Assembly: GCF_003362755.1 (NCBI RefSeq)
Contig: NZ_QKRA01000009.1
Span: 1 to 64,000 of the forward strand
Reading direction: 5' to 3'
Length of the DNA: 64,000 nt
Origin: Marinomonas piezotolerans
GTDB taxonomy: Bacteria > Pseudomonadota > Gammaproteobacteria > Pseudomonadales > Marinomonadaceae
The notes beneath the pieces are model-generated. The model searched no databases. It was not told the DNA's origin and was given only the letters and a program-made list of their open reading frames with translations. Shown piece by piece: positions 27,701 to 37,058 of this stretch; the first letter of the stretch is position 1, and each line of letters opens with the position of its first letter. Made by a program: the position numbers and the translations under genes.

Positions 27701-30700
27701 GAGTGAACGTGCCTACGGTGAACGTATCGGACATTGACAAGGTAGATTGTGGGTCTGAATCAGCCAAGGTCAAAGAGGTCTTATTAGAAGATCCATCTTC
27801 ATCAGTCCAAGTTACTTGGTCAATAAGGCTATCTTCATCCAGCTCGTTCTCGTGCGTCTGATTTGTTCCATCAGAATACACGTTGTTAGCAAAGCCACCT
27901 GCTATTCCTACTACAGAGAAACTTGACGCCGCAGTAGACGTAATGTCTACAGTGTCTGAAGTCGCTGCAGACTGAGGTGCATCGTCGACAACTGTCACTG
28001 AAACATTTTGAGTATCAGTAAGCGAGCCATCAGAGACTGTTACACCAAAGTCGAAGGATAGCGATGCGTCGTTAGACCCTGCGTGATCCACTGGCCCAAG
28101 CAAGGTAACTGTGTATTCACCCTGTCCTGCGTCAACGGATGTTAGCTCTACACGCACCACGGTCTCACCATCTGCTGTTCCAACTAGCGCACCATCGACA
28201 GTCGTCCACGTAATAGGCTCGCCACCTGATGTCATCGACGCTTGAGGAGCGACTAATGTCACATTCAAATCGGTGACAGACGTATCTACATCAGAGAACG
28301 TAAATGCACCCGTTACGACCGTGTCAGTGCCGCCGTTCACAAGCCCGTCTTCGTTTACCGATACATCACTATCACTCAATACCAACTCTGGTTTGTCGTT
28401 AACCGCTGCCACAGAAACAGTGGCCGTTGCGGACCCAACGTTACCAAATTCGTCCTGAATCTGATAAGTAATCTCAGCCTGACCGACAAAGTTAAGCGCT
28501 GGCGTAAATGTGATGGTTCCATCTTCATTAACCGTCACACTTCCTTTCGTTTCATCAACCGAGACGCTGCCAGATACCAATGTCGCACCCGCTTCGTCAT
28601 TTGCTAATACGTCAATAACTAGCGGTTGCGCATCTTCGTCCATCGCAACTTGCTCACCTTCAGCGCTAGCAGTGGTGTCAAACGTGACATTATCACTGCT
28701 AGACTGCGTACCCGTTGAAAGCTTAGCGGACACCTCTAATTCGCTACCATTAGATGTATCAACATCAATCACGGCTGTAAGCGAACCATCGGCAATATGC
28801 TGCTCAGTGACAAGAACATTTAGCGAGCCGTCACCATCATCAGTCGAGATGGTTACCATATCTCCCGCTTGAGCGCCGAGAGGGAGATCCACTCGGATAT
28901 TCAAGTTACCTTCCAATTCAGAACCGCTGACAATGCCATCGTTATTAGCATCTTCGGTAATTACGACAGTCGGCGTAAACAGCTGATCTAATGTATAAGT
29001 AACACCGTCAATTTTGACGTTCTCAACATCAATCAACAGCACCACATCACCCGTATCACCACGTGTGATTTGGAGGTTACCGTTTTCTTGAAGCACGAAC
29101 GTTGCTTGAGAAGCATCGAAGTTCTGGAAGACAACCGTATCCGTACCGGCGCCGCCATCGATAGTTAGAGCATCATTGGTGTCATCGACACTCACGCGAA
29201 TCTGATCATTACCAGATCCGGTAAGAACATAGTCATCGCCTTGTTCCGTAGCAATATTTGCCCATTCTCCATGCCAATAGTGAGCTGTGTTAGAGAACTC
29301 GCTTGTATTACCTGCCGTGTCTGTCTGAGTCACCTTGAAGAACTCGTTGTCATTCACTGGAACGTCCCCAAGGTTTGATACATCCAGTGACCACGTACCA
29401 GAAGATGAAACGGTTGTAGTCACTTCCGTTAACTCTTGGTACACATCTGTTGTTTGCGTGTCGTTTCCAGCGGTCGTAGAGTCAGGAAGAACCCAAAGCG
29501 TTATCAAAGCACCCGCCTCACCCGTACCATGCAGTGTCACGGTTGAGTAATCCGACGCACTGGAATCATCAGTGATATTAGTGATTACAGGTGGCGCGAC
29601 TTGAGTGTCTTTCTCTACCGTCATTTGCTCTGACTGACCAGGGTTGCCACTCTCATCGACCACATCGACAACAACGGTCAAAGTGCCATCTCCTAGCTCA
29701 GAGACGTCAACCGACGCTTCAAAGTAATAATATCCACTACCATCGTCTTCAATATTGACGTTTTCAGTGATCGTAATTTCATCACCATTTTCATCTTGAA
29801 TTGTGATACTGGTTACATCACCTCCTTGCTCAATCCAGCCGCCAACAATGACGTTACCTTGTTCATCAAAGTTAACTATCCCGTCGTAATTAGCTTCTTC
29901 AACGAATGCGTCCACATCAGCGAATAGGTCAACTTTATAAATCTCAGTATTACTACTAGAGAAGCTATTTCCAACCTCATCTGTACCAGTCACGGTGCCT
30001 GTTAAGAAAGGATTTGCTAGATTAGTCGCAGCTAATACTGAGCCTTCAACCGGTACACTGAACAAGTATCGACCAGAACTATCTTGATCAGTCGATACGG
30101 CAGCTTCTCCAATAGCTTGGCCTTCTAAATAAATCGTTACCGTGTCACCTGGCTGTGCTTCACCAGACACCCAGCCTGTAACGTTAACTATTACACCTTC
30201 AGCGGATTCAGAAGAGTTGATAATACTATCAGATGTGATTCTATCGACATCGATATTTGCGTATGCGGTGACATCTACTGAGTGCGTAGATGTCACTTTA
30301 CTTTCGACTGTGTTGCCCGCGGCATCTTCCGAGCTCACGACCGCATCGAACGCCGTATCCGCTGCCAAGTCAGAACCCGCTACGTCAACAGACCATTCGC
30401 CGTTTGCATCAACCGTTGTTGTGTAGGTCTCGCCGTTGATTTCAAGAGTCACGGTATCGCCTTCTGCGATATCGCCACCTGTCGCCGTACCGGACACCGC
30501 AACTGTGCCTGCCGCTTCACTCGCGTTGATCACGTCATCAGATGTGATCGCATTCACTGTCACCGTACCAGCCGTCGCTTCTGTATCAACGGTATGAGTT
30601 GAAGAACCTGTACTTTCGACTGTGTTGCCCGCGGCATCTTCCGAGCTCACGACCGCATCGAACGCCGTATCCGCTGCCAAGTCAGAACCCGCTACGTCAA

Positions 30701-33700
30701 CAGACCATTCGCCGTTTGCATCAACCGTTGTTGTGTAGGTCTCGCCGTTGATTTCAAGAGTCACGGTATCGCCTTCTGCGATATCGCCACCTGTCGCCGT
30801 ACCGGACACCGCAACTGTGCCTGCCGCTTCACTCGCGTTGATCACGTCATCAGATGTGATCGCATTCACTGTCACCGTACCAGCCGTCGCTTCTGTATCA
30901 AGCACTGCGCTATCATAGCCTTTATCAGATTTATTACCGGCTATATCAGTAATACTTGCCTCGACAGTTAAAGTCTCACCTTCTTGTGGTACATCAACAG
31001 TAACCAGCACTTCACCCGCAGTGATATGTGCTGCAGTAAGTTCAATTTCTGCCCCATTTACAGTTAACGTATCACCTTCTACCGCATTAGTGTCAGTTAA
31101 AGAGATAGTTACATTAATTAGAGCATCAAGTTCGGACGCACTAATTAAACCGTCATTATTATAATCTTCACTAATCGTTACTCCTGGGGCATTAGGAGCA
31201 GTGATATCGAAAATTTGAGCAGTTGCATTAGCAGACTCAAAATCTACATTCTCGTAGTTACCGCCAAATACATCTGTAACTGTAGCAGTAATACTTCCTG
31301 CAAGAATTTCATCCGAACCAAAATCAACCACCAAGGTGCCAGTCGTTTCGCCTGCCGCGATCACGATGTCGCCCTGATCCGTGGTGATGGTCACTTCGGT
31401 TTCGGCCGCATTCGACAAGGTCGCTGTGAAGGTCACGCTCGCCGCGTCTTCGTTCACATCGCTGGTTGTCAACGTCACCGTCGTTGTGTCGATCGTATCT
31501 GTGATTTGTGCCGTCGCGGTCGCTGAGCTGAAGTCCACGGCTTCGAAGTTGCCGCCGTCCACTGCACTCACGGTCGCTGTGATGCTTGAAGCATCCACGT
31601 ACACGTCGCTGTCTTGCGTATCAACCACCAAGGTGCCAGTCGTTTCGCCTGCCGCGATCACGATGTCGCCCTGATCCGTGGTGATGGTCACTTCGGTTTC
31701 GGCCGCATTCGACAAGGTCGCTGTGAAGGTCACGCTCGCCGCGTCTTCGTTCACATCGCTGGTTGTCAACGTCACCGTCGTTGTGTCGATCGTAAGGTCC
31801 ACAGAGTGTGTTGAAGAACCGACACTTTTGACAGTGTTACCCACTGAATCTTTCGAACTAACAACCGCATCAAACGCCGTATCCGCTGCGAGATCAGACC
31901 CCGCCACATCAACAGACCACTCATCGTTTGCGTCGACGGTTGTTGTGTAGATCTTGCCATTGATTTCAAGGGCAACTTGATCGCCAGACTTGATGTCACC
32001 ACCTGTGGCTGTACCAGTCACGGTCACTGTACCTGCAGCTTCCGCAGCACTTATCTCATCATCAGGCGTAATCGCATCAATCGTGACGGTACCTGCTGTC
32101 GCTACAAGATCAACAGTATGAGTTGAATTAGCAGATGCAAAATAAGGATTTCCTGCATTATCAGTACCCGAAACTGAAGCGACAAAAGATGTATCAGCCG
32201 CTAAATCAGCCCCCAATACATCTACAGACCAAGTTTTGTTAGCTTGGACGGTTGCTTGGTATGAAGAACCATTAACTTCAAAACTGACAACGTCACCTGC
32301 CTGTGCATCAAAGCCTACACGACCAGAAACAGTAATCGTTGTTTGAGCCTCAGCAGCGCTAACAACATCATCCGATGTAATAGAATCTACACGAATTGTT
32401 GCTCGCGCAGCAGTATCTACGAAATATGATTCAGTTGAAACACTCTGGCCAGTTTGACCAATAGCATTCTCAACAGTCACGGCACCTTCTACAAGGCTAT
32501 CTATGTCAGCAGCCAAGTCAGAACCATCCACCTCTATAGAAAAGTTCCGACCATCTAGTTGCCCTGGATATGTTTTACCATTAACGGTAAGGATAATAGA
32601 TCCAGAATCAAACTGGTCTCCAGAAACAGAACCCGTGACTGTGACCGTACCGCTCGCCTCAGCGGCATTTAAAATAGAGTCATCAGTAATTGGGTCTATA
32701 TCTAAGTTGATCACTAACGGAGAGGAATCCACACCATGAACTGAACTTCCGATACTTCGGACTGTGTTGCCAACATCATCCACCGAATTTACAACCGCAT
32801 CGAACGCCGTATCCGCTGCAAGGTCAGATCCTGCCACATCGACCGACCAGTTTCCTGAAGCATCGACCGTTGTATCATAAACGTTGCCATTGATGGTCAT
32901 CGTAACGGCATCGCCTTCTGCGATATCGCCACCTATTGCACTACCCGTCACAACTACAGCACCTGATGCTTCTGCTGCATTGATCACATCGTCTGTAGTG
33001 ATCGCATCAACCGTCACCACACCAGCTGTAGCCGTCGTATCTAACACGGCGCTATCAGAACCGTTCGCAGAAGAATTACCGGCCGCATCTGTAATGCTCG
33101 CCTCGACAGTTACTGTCGAACCTTCAACAGGAGCATCTACAGTGGTCAACACCTCACCGGCACTGATATGGGAAGCCGTCAACTCAATTTCTGACCCATT
33201 CACTGTCAAAGTATCACCTTCAACCGCTCCAGTGTCTGTCAGTGAAATGGTTACATTTACCTGACCATCAAGTTCTGCTGCATTGATGAAACCGTCCTTA
33301 TTAACATCTTCAGTAATAATCACACTTGGAGCACTTGGTGCGGTAACATCCTGATCCGTACTATCTGTACCAGGGTTCGATACATTACCTGATGAATCAG
33401 TAATGGTTGCCTCGACTACTAACGTCTCACCTTCCGCTGGCGCATCAACGGTGGTATCTACCTGACCTGCTGCAATGTCGTCCGCCGTCAATACAATCTC
33501 TTTACCATTGACGGTCAAGGTATCACCCTCAACAGCACCTGTATCCTCTAAAGAAATGGTGACATTTACTTGGCCATCCGCCGTTGAATCTTTAATAGTG
33601 ACGCCTGGAGCGCTTGGAGCAGTAACATCCAGATCCGTACTATCTGTGCCAGGGTTCGATACATTACCTGATGAATCGGTAATGGTTGCCTCAACGGTTA

Positions 33701-34499
33701 ACGTTTCACCTTCAGCAGGGGCATCGACAGTTGTGTCGATCTGACCTGCTGCAATGTCGTCCGCCGTCAATACAATCTCTCTACCATTGACGGTCAAGGT
33801 ATCACCCTCAACAGCACCTGTATCCTCTAAAGAAATGGTGACATTTACTTGACCATCAGTTGTAGCGTCTTTAATGGTTACATTTGGAGCTGAAGGAGCG
33901 CTGCTACTGGCACTACCAGTCTCAGACGGTGTAGAACTTGAATCAGTGTTTGTTACAGAACGCTGTTCGACAAACGCAAATGGATCAGGCGCCACTTCCC
34001 GGCCATAGAAAGAACTACCACCAGTGGACACTTCACGACTGTTATCTGTGTCATAGCCGTATTCGGGAAGAGCTTGTTTGTTAGAGCGATCGATATTGAC
34101 ATCGACAGTATCGTCGCCGTCATTGATAGTAGAGTCACCTGCAGCTGGAGCATCTTGTATTTGGGTCGGATCTTGGCCATCCAAAATGGCTTGTTGCAGT
34201 TCATCAAATTCTGCAGAGGAATCAGCAACGAGCTCTTGCCCATCGCCAAAGCTGAAAACTTCCTCGGTTATTTCTACAACGGCCTCATTCGCAACAACAA
34301 CCTGGTTGCCATCGGTAAATTCAATTGTGGCACTGCCATTACCTACCGCAATGACTGTCTCACCGTAAAATATTGGGTCACCGGCTTTGATTACACGCTC
34401 TTGCCCGTCAATAGACTGGACTCGAACCGTACCCGTGATTTGCACTACAAAACCTACGGCGTTACCTAACGTTGCAAATGAAACTTGATTGTCGCTCAT
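24750..34499 (-). CDS. Giant RTX adhesin with LapA-like retention module and PA14 domain (3249 aa)
   Basis: This is a very acidic cell-surface adhesin predicted to leave through a type I secretion system. Residues 1-115 resemble the LapA retention module. The sequence DAPAAGDS follows, with Ala119-Ala120 at the place of the LapG-type cleavage site. About 190-1700 is a run of roughly 100-residue Ig-like repeats, interrupted by two Calx-beta-like repeats (TTVTLTTSDVNEDAASV). Three EF-hand-type loops (for example DVNKDGFINAAEL) punctuate it. Cadherin/VCBS-like domains follow, then a PA14 domain (about 2476-2646), a short-period aspartate-rich repeat region (about 2780-2940), and RTX plus secretion-signal C-terminus (about 3095-3249, ending NNQEYNINMDG). 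AGGGA precedes the ATG at good spacing. Marinomonas primoryensis ice adhesin has comparable parts, but no ice-binding domain is evident here. No secretion genes, lapG or lapD lie nearby. Confidence 0.92.
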   Translation of the reverse strand: MSDNQVSFATLGNAVGFVVQITGTVRVQSIDGQERVIKAGDPIFYGETVIAVGNGSATIEFTDGNQVVVANEAVVEITEEVFSFGDGQELVADSSAEFDELQQAILDGQDPTQIQDAPAAGDSTINDGDDTVDVNIDRSNKQALPEYGYDTDNSREVSTGGSSFYGREVAPDPFAFVEQRSVTNTDSSSTPSETGSASSSAPSAPNVTIKDATTDGQVNVTISLEDTGAVEGDTLTVNGREIVLTADDIAAGQIDTTVDAPAEGETLTVEATITDSSGNVSNPGTDSTDLDVTAPSAPGVTIKDSTADGQVNVTISLEDTGAVEGDTLTVNGKEIVLTADDIAAGQVDTTVDAPAEGETLVVEATITDSSGNVSNPGTDSTDQDVTAPSAPSVIITEDVNKDGFINAAELDGQVNVTISLTDTGAVEGDTLTVNGSEIELTASHISAGEVLTTVDAPVEGSTVTVEASITDAAGNSSANGSDSAVLDTTATAGVVTVDAITTDDVINAAEASGAVVVTGSAIGGDIAEGDAVTMTINGNVYDTTVDASGNWSVDVAGSDLAADTAFDAVVNSVDDVGNTVRSIGSSVHGVDSSPLVINLDIDPITDDSILNAAEASGTVTVTGSVSGDQFDSGSIILTVNGKTYPGQLDGRNFSIEVDGSDLAADIDSLVEGAVTVENAIGQTGQSVSTESYFVDTAARATIRVDSITSDDVVSAAEAQTTITVSGRVGFDAQAGDVVSFEVNGSSYQATVQANKTWSVDVLGADLAADTSFVASVSGTDNAGNPYFASANSTHTVDLVATAGTVTIDAITPDDEISAAEAAGTVTVTGTATGGDIKSGDQVALEINGKIYTTTVDANDEWSVDVAGSDLAADTAFDAVVSSKDSVGNTVKSVGSSTHSVDLTIDTTTVTLTTSDVNEDAASVTFTATLSNAAETEVTITTDQGDIVIAAGETTGTLVVDTQDSDVYVDASSITATVSAVDGGNFEAVDFSSATATAQITDTIDTTTVTLTTSDVNEDAASVTFTATLSNAAETEVTITTDQGDIVIAAGETTGTLVVDFGSDEILAGSITATVTDVFGGNYENVDFESANATAQIFDITAPNAPGVTISEDYNNDGLISASELDALINVTISLTDTNAVEGDTLTVNGAEIELTAAHITAGEVLVTVDVPQEGETLTVEASITDIAGNKSDKGYDSAVLDTEATAGTVTVNAITSDDVINASEAAGTVAVSGTATGGDIAEGDTVTLEINGETYTTTVDANGEWSVDVAGSDLAADTAFDAVVSSEDAAGNTVESTGSSTHTVDTEATAGTVTVNAITSDDVINASEAAGTVAVSGTATGGDIAEGDTVTLEINGETYTTTVDANGEWSVDVAGSDLAADTAFDAVVSSEDAAGNTVESKVTSTHSVDVTAYANIDVDRITSDSIINSSESAEGVIVNVTGWVSGEAQPGDTVTIYLEGQAIGEAAVSTDQDSSGRYLFSVPVEGSVLAATNLANPFLTGTVTGTDEVGNSFSSSNTEIYKVDLFADVDAFVEEANYDGIVNFDEQGNVIVGGWIEQGGDVTSITIQDENGDEITITENVNIEDDGSGYYYFEASVDVSELGDGTLTVVVDVVDESGNPGQSEQMTVEKDTQVAPPVITNITDDSSASDYSTVTLHGTGEAGALITLWVLPDSTTAGNDTQTTDVYQELTEVTTTVSSSGTWSLDVSNLGDVPVNDNEFFKVTQTDTAGNTSEFSNTAHYWHGEWANIATEQGDDYVLTGSGNDQIRVSVDDTNDALTIDGGAGTDTVVFQNFDASQATFVLQENGNLQITRGDTGDVVLLIDVENVKIDGVTYTLDQLFTPTVVITEDANNDGIVSGSELEGNLNIRVDLPLGAQAGDMVTISTDDGDGSLNVLVTEQHIADGSLTAVIDVDTSNGSELEVSAKLSTGTQSSSDNVTFDTTASAEGEQVAMDEDAQPLVIDVLANDEAGATLVSGSVSVDETKGSVTVNEDGTITFTPALNFVGQAEITYQIQDEFGNVGSATATVSVAAVNDKPELVLSDSDVSVNEDGLVNGGTDTVVTGAFTFSDVDTSVTDLNVTLVAPQASMTSGGEPITWTTVDGALVGTADGETVVRVELTSVDAGQGEYTVTLLGPVDHAGSNDASLSFDFGVTVSDGSLTDTQNVSVTVVDDAPQSAATSDTVDITSTAASSFSVVGIAGGFANNVYSDGTNQTHENELDEDSLIDQVTWTDEDGSSNKTSLTLADSDPQSTLSMSDTFTVGTFTHVNTAISSSYKSLETSKVTYELTVNIAGQDVAVTLTADLEHDATSNSSEPSADIVRLTNLSSEEVTVKGSTYTVSLAGFVDEAGNIATNLSTEEGETSVVSLAAKVEVSSVAYGAVMGNVTLASDVGADGGVIVAETITTDDGSLVINSDGTYEFTPSSAFATSIEPGQSDEAIFTYQVRDADGDVVNNQLTITVNAENSAPVATDDNIPTFAGLSGEYFGLNQQISNLETFKSLIADKEADATFIGADIDYQRGSGDVGEGTHLQDFLGDDASTLSNDPVTTSDGGIRLSGYVYLEAGTYNFKVYADDGYQISVDGNAVATVANNQSPRSTEHDSFVVTESGYHSIEMLWWDQGGDYVFQPELSADGGETYFKLDSSILTSNLIDGVVAEAGQAVVIDAEVLLANDTDADSDTLSITSVDNVENGYAYLNVDGNVVFVPNAGYTGEASFDYIVSDGQGGIDTATATLNVSGSNDTASVTVSVTGIIGNWDGFGSKAEVVDNATYDVENYDQWHQFDGSDDLIDISNDVKASLQTGSGDDSVYVGHDLHKNGDISTGSGNDSVYIDNDVKASLQTGDGDDSVHVDDDLKSEGYISTGSGNDKVFIKDEVQATLDLGSGNDTATIGKLKDGGHINLGSGNDSLFVSGNVDDASIDAGSGNDYVVISGKIDDDSWFQGGEGTDSIVFESYTYQDYLDNEDGIKWNIGGFENIKFSDGHVIGDASAFNTTGAVAGYAVAVSIANLATDESVSSVVIDGVPAGAKLQQAGADLTQNEDGSYTVTVSEGATSISDLTVVSTSGGEVGEFNLTASISTDGVNDELMGTSDEEAIVGSSNDDFLSGTSGEDNLLGNVGDDVLFGGDDESVDVLVGGAGKDIFILDNDNDLSDGFTQDIIMDFDASEDALDISDLLDLPSDTNSEDQDAVKAFLEANVSLTEDEEGVKHLSIGEEGSEQEVATFGADSAVAADDTISVIFNNQEYNINMDG
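30299..30589 (-). repeat. 291-bp repeat unit A1 inside the adhesin gene
   Basis: Identical by eye to 30611-30901. The period is 312 bp, or 104 codons, which is one Ig-like repeat. Identity at the third codon position shows recent duplication or gene conversion rather than selection on protein alone. Confidence 0.85.
30611..30901 (-). repeat. 291-bp repeat unit A2 inside the adhesin gene
   Basis: Second copy of 30299-30589, in the same orientation and in frame. A short-read assembly could have collapsed or expanded this array, so the true repeat number is uncertain. Confidence 0.85.
31323..31497 (-). repeat. 175-bp repeat unit B1 inside the adhesin gene
   Basis: Identical by eye to 31620-31794, with a period of 297 bp or 99 codons. 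It encodes the Calx-beta-like module that begins TTVTLTTSDVNEDA. Confidence 0.85.
31620..31794 (-). repeat. 175-bp repeat unit B2 inside the adhesin gene
   Basis: Second copy of 31323-31497, in frame and in direct orientation. The flanks of the two copies diverge sharply, which marks the ends of the converted tract. Confidence 0.85.
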
Positions 34500-34712
34500 G
34501 ATGATTCCCTAATATAAATTTTTCAGCTGTACACAACCATAGCCCCGCTTGGCAACATAATCTATTGTACTAAGGTACAGTCTTTACTCGCCCCGCTTAA
34601 ATTGCCTTCATAATCCTGACTCTTTATAATGCCAACCTTCATTTCGCAGCATTAAGGCATGCAACGTGCCTGGCTTCGTCTGCTGCCAAATCAATTAATT
34701 AAAAGGGTGTCC

Positions 34713-36200
34713 ATGACTGATACATTAAAAAGAGAATGGTTCTCGAACATACGTGGTGACGTATTGTCGGGGACGGTAGTCGCGTTGGCGTTAATTCCAG
34801 AGGCCATAGCGTTTTCCATTATTGCTGGCGTAGATCCCAAAGTAGGTCTTTATGCATCATTTTGTATTGCAGTGATCATTTCTTTTCTAGGCGGACGCCC
34901 TGGTATGATCTCTGCGGCAACGGGAGCCATGGCATTATTAATGGTGACCTTGGTTAAAGAACATGGTCTTGAATACCTTCTGGCTGCAAGTTTTCTTTGT
35001 GGCGTATTCCAAGTCGCTGCGGGGTATTTAAAGCTTGGCGGCCTAATGCGATTTGTATCGCGATCAGTGGTTACAGGATTTGTTAACGCACTGGCGATAC
35101 TGATTTTTATGGCTCAACTACCAGAGTTAACAAACGTCACATGGCATGTGTACGCGATGACTGCAGCAGGGCTCGGAATCATCTATCTATTCCCTTACAT
35201 ACCGGTCATAGGTAAGACACTTCCAAGCCCACTAGTATGCATTGTTGTTTTAACCGCTTTTGCTATGGCCATAGGCTTAGACATTCGAACCGTAGGTGAT
35301 ATGGGTGAACTACCGGATTCGCTACCGATATTCCTATTGCCAGACGTGCCATTAAATTTAGACACTCTTCTTATCATCCTCCCCTACTCATTGGGACTAG
35401 CAGTCGTTGGGCTTTTAGAGTCTATGATGACCGCAACAATCGTTGATGATCTGACAGACACCACCAGCGATCGAAACCGCGAGTGTAAAGGACAAGGTAT
35501 TGCCAACATGGGCTCCAGCTTACTCGGAGGCATGGCGGGCTGCGCAATGATCGGACAATCTGTTATTAACATTAAATCTGGCGGTCGCTGCCGCTTATCG
35601 ACTTTTTTTGCGGGCGTATTACTACTGATAATGGTGGTATTCCTAGATGAACTCATCAGCCAAATTCCAATGGCCGCATTGGTCGCTGTGATGATCATGG
35701 TTTCCATCGGCACTTTCTCTTGGCAGTCTATTATCGACCTCAAGAAACATCCTATGTCGACCAATATCGTTATGCTTGCAACGGTCGCCATTGTTGTGGC
35801 CACTCACAATTTGGCACTTGGTGTCTTTGTTGGGGTGTTGTTAGCTTCTTTATTCTTTGCTAATAAGATCGGCCGCTTTATGGTCGTCAAAACAAAAGAA
35901 GAAAGCACAGAGACAACACGTACTTATAAAGTAGTGGGCCAAGTCTTTTTTGCCTCCTCGGAAAAGTTTGTGGATTACTTTGATTTCAAGGAAGCCGTAC
36001 AAAATGTTGTAATAGATTTATCGCAAGCGCATTTTTGGGACATCACTTCCGTGTCAGCATTAGACAAGGTCGTCATCAAGTTCCGCCGTGAAGGAGCTAA
36101 AGTAGAAGTCATTGGTATGAATGAAGCAACAGCAACAGTTGTAGATAAGTTCGGTGTACATGATAAACCAGACGCCGACAGCATCATGAGCGGACACTAA
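34713..36200 (+). CDS. SulP-family anion transporter with STAS domain
   Basis: A 495-residue inner-membrane transporter of the SulP family, whose members move sulfate, bicarbonate or dicarboxylates. The N-terminal family block is clear ([20 protein letters not shown], then GLYASF), followed by about 10-12 hydrophobic segments and a C-terminal STAS domain (about 400-490, with [20 protein letters not shown]). The ATG at 34713 has AAGGG seven bases upstream; upstream in-frame codons lack this. It is 12 bases from a universal stress protein gene and surely co-transcribed with it. A BicA-like sodium/bicarbonate role is possible, but the substrate cannot be read from sequence. Confidence 0.9.
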   Translation: MTDTLKREWFSNIRGDVLSGTVVALALIPEAIAFSIIAGVDPKVGLYASFCIAVIISFLGGRPGMISAATGAMALLMVTLVKEHGLEYLLAASFLCGVFQVAAGYLKLGGLMRFVSRSVVTGFVNALAILIFMAQLPELTNVTWHVYAMTAAGLGIIYLFPYIPVIGKTLPSPLVCIVVLTAFAMAIGLDIRTVGDMGELPDSLPIFLLPDVPLNLDTLLIILPYSLGLAVVGLLESMMTATIVDDLTDTTSDRNRECKGQGIANMGSSLLGGMAGCAMIGQSVINIKSGGRCRLSTFFAGVLLLIMVVFLDELISQIPMAALVAVMIMVSIGTFSWQSIIDLKKHPMSTNIVMLATVAIVVATHNLALGVFVGVLLASLFFANKIGRFMVVKTKEESTETTRTYKVVGQVFFASSEKFVDYFDFKEAVQNVVIDLSQAHFWDITSVSALDKVVIKFRREGAKVEVIGMNEATATVVDKFGVHDKPDADSIMSGH

Positions 36201-36212
36201 GGGGAACGACCT

Positions 36213-37058
36213 ATGGAAAACATTCTTGCATGCGTAGACGGCTCAAGCCAAACACAAAATATATTAGAAGCATCAGCATGGGTTGCCAACAAGCTAGATG
36301 CACCTCTCGTTCTTCTCCACGCACTGGAGAAAACCGCTGATACAGAACGTGATTTATCAGGCACCATTGGCTTTAGTAGCCGTGAACATTTGCTGTCCGC
36401 GCTCACAGAGTTGGACGAGAAGCGCGCCAGCCTCGCGCTAGAAAATGGTCAACTTATGCTCAATGCCGCTCAGAGTTACGCTTCTGATAAAGTCGCTACG
36501 ATAACGACGCTACAACGCCATGGTGATTTTGTAGACACACTCGAATCCATACAAAGTACTACCCGTTTATTTGTTATGGGCAAACAAGGCACTCACCACC
36601 CACGTAATGACGTACTAGGCTCCAACGTCGAAAGTGCCGCGCGTGCACTTTCTCAACCTATCCTAGTGATCTCAAATGAGTTCAAAAAGCCGGAAAGCTT
36701 TATGGTTGCATACGATGGTCGCGAGACAGCAGTAGCCGCGTTAGAGCGCATTGCACAAAGCCCCCTATTGAAAGACATCCCCTGTCATTTGGTTATGGTG
36801 AAACGCAATAAATCCGATGAGAAAATGACCCTTGATACTGCAAAGGCTAAATTGGATGGATTAGGGTTCGATGTCGAAGCGCACCTTATTAAGGGTGATA
36901 GCATTCATTCAGCTCTGCTCAACTACCAGCAAACCAACAATATAGGGCTAATAGCGATGGGAGCCTACGCACACTCCAAAGTGCGGCAGTTCTTTGTCGG
37001 AAGCAATACAACTAAGATGCTCACGGACTGTGAAGTACCTGTTATCATCCTTCGTTAA
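36213..37058 (+). CDS. Tandem universal stress protein (UspA family)
   Basis: The protein has 281 residues in two UspA domains (about 1-147 and 155-281). The second has the nucleotide-binding pattern MGAYAHSKVRQFFVGSNT, matching G-2x-G-9x-G-S/T, so it should bind ATP. The first has a comparable but altered loop (MGKQGTHHPRNDVLGSN). It is coupled to the SulP transporter gene 12 bases upstream, a pairing that suggests it senses energy or stress for the transporter. Its last 14 bases overlap the end of the convergent gene. Confidence 0.9.
   Translation: MENILACVDGSSQTQNILEASAWVANKLDAPLVLLHALEKTADTERDLSGTIGFSSREHLLSALTELDEKRASLALENGQLMLNAAQSYASDKVATITTLQRHGDFVDTLESIQSTTRLFVMGKQGTHHPRNDVLGSNVESAARALSQPILVISNEFKKPESFMVAYDGRETAVAALERIAQSPLLKDIPCHLVMVKRNKSDEKMTLDTAKAKLDGLGFDVEAHLIKGDSIHSALLNYQQTNNIGLIAMGAYAHSKVRQFFVGSNTTKMLTDCEVPVIILR

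Noticed and set aside
24750-34499. Many plus-strand open frames opposite the adhesin gene
   Set aside because: They are mirror images of a repetitive acidic coding sequence, give low-complexity Ser/Thr/Val proteins, and lack ribosome sites.
24750-34499. Ice-binding adhesin
   Set aside because: PA14 and RTX parts are shared with the Marinomonas ice adhesin, but I could not see an ice-binding domain with regular TxT or GTGxDx solenoid faces.
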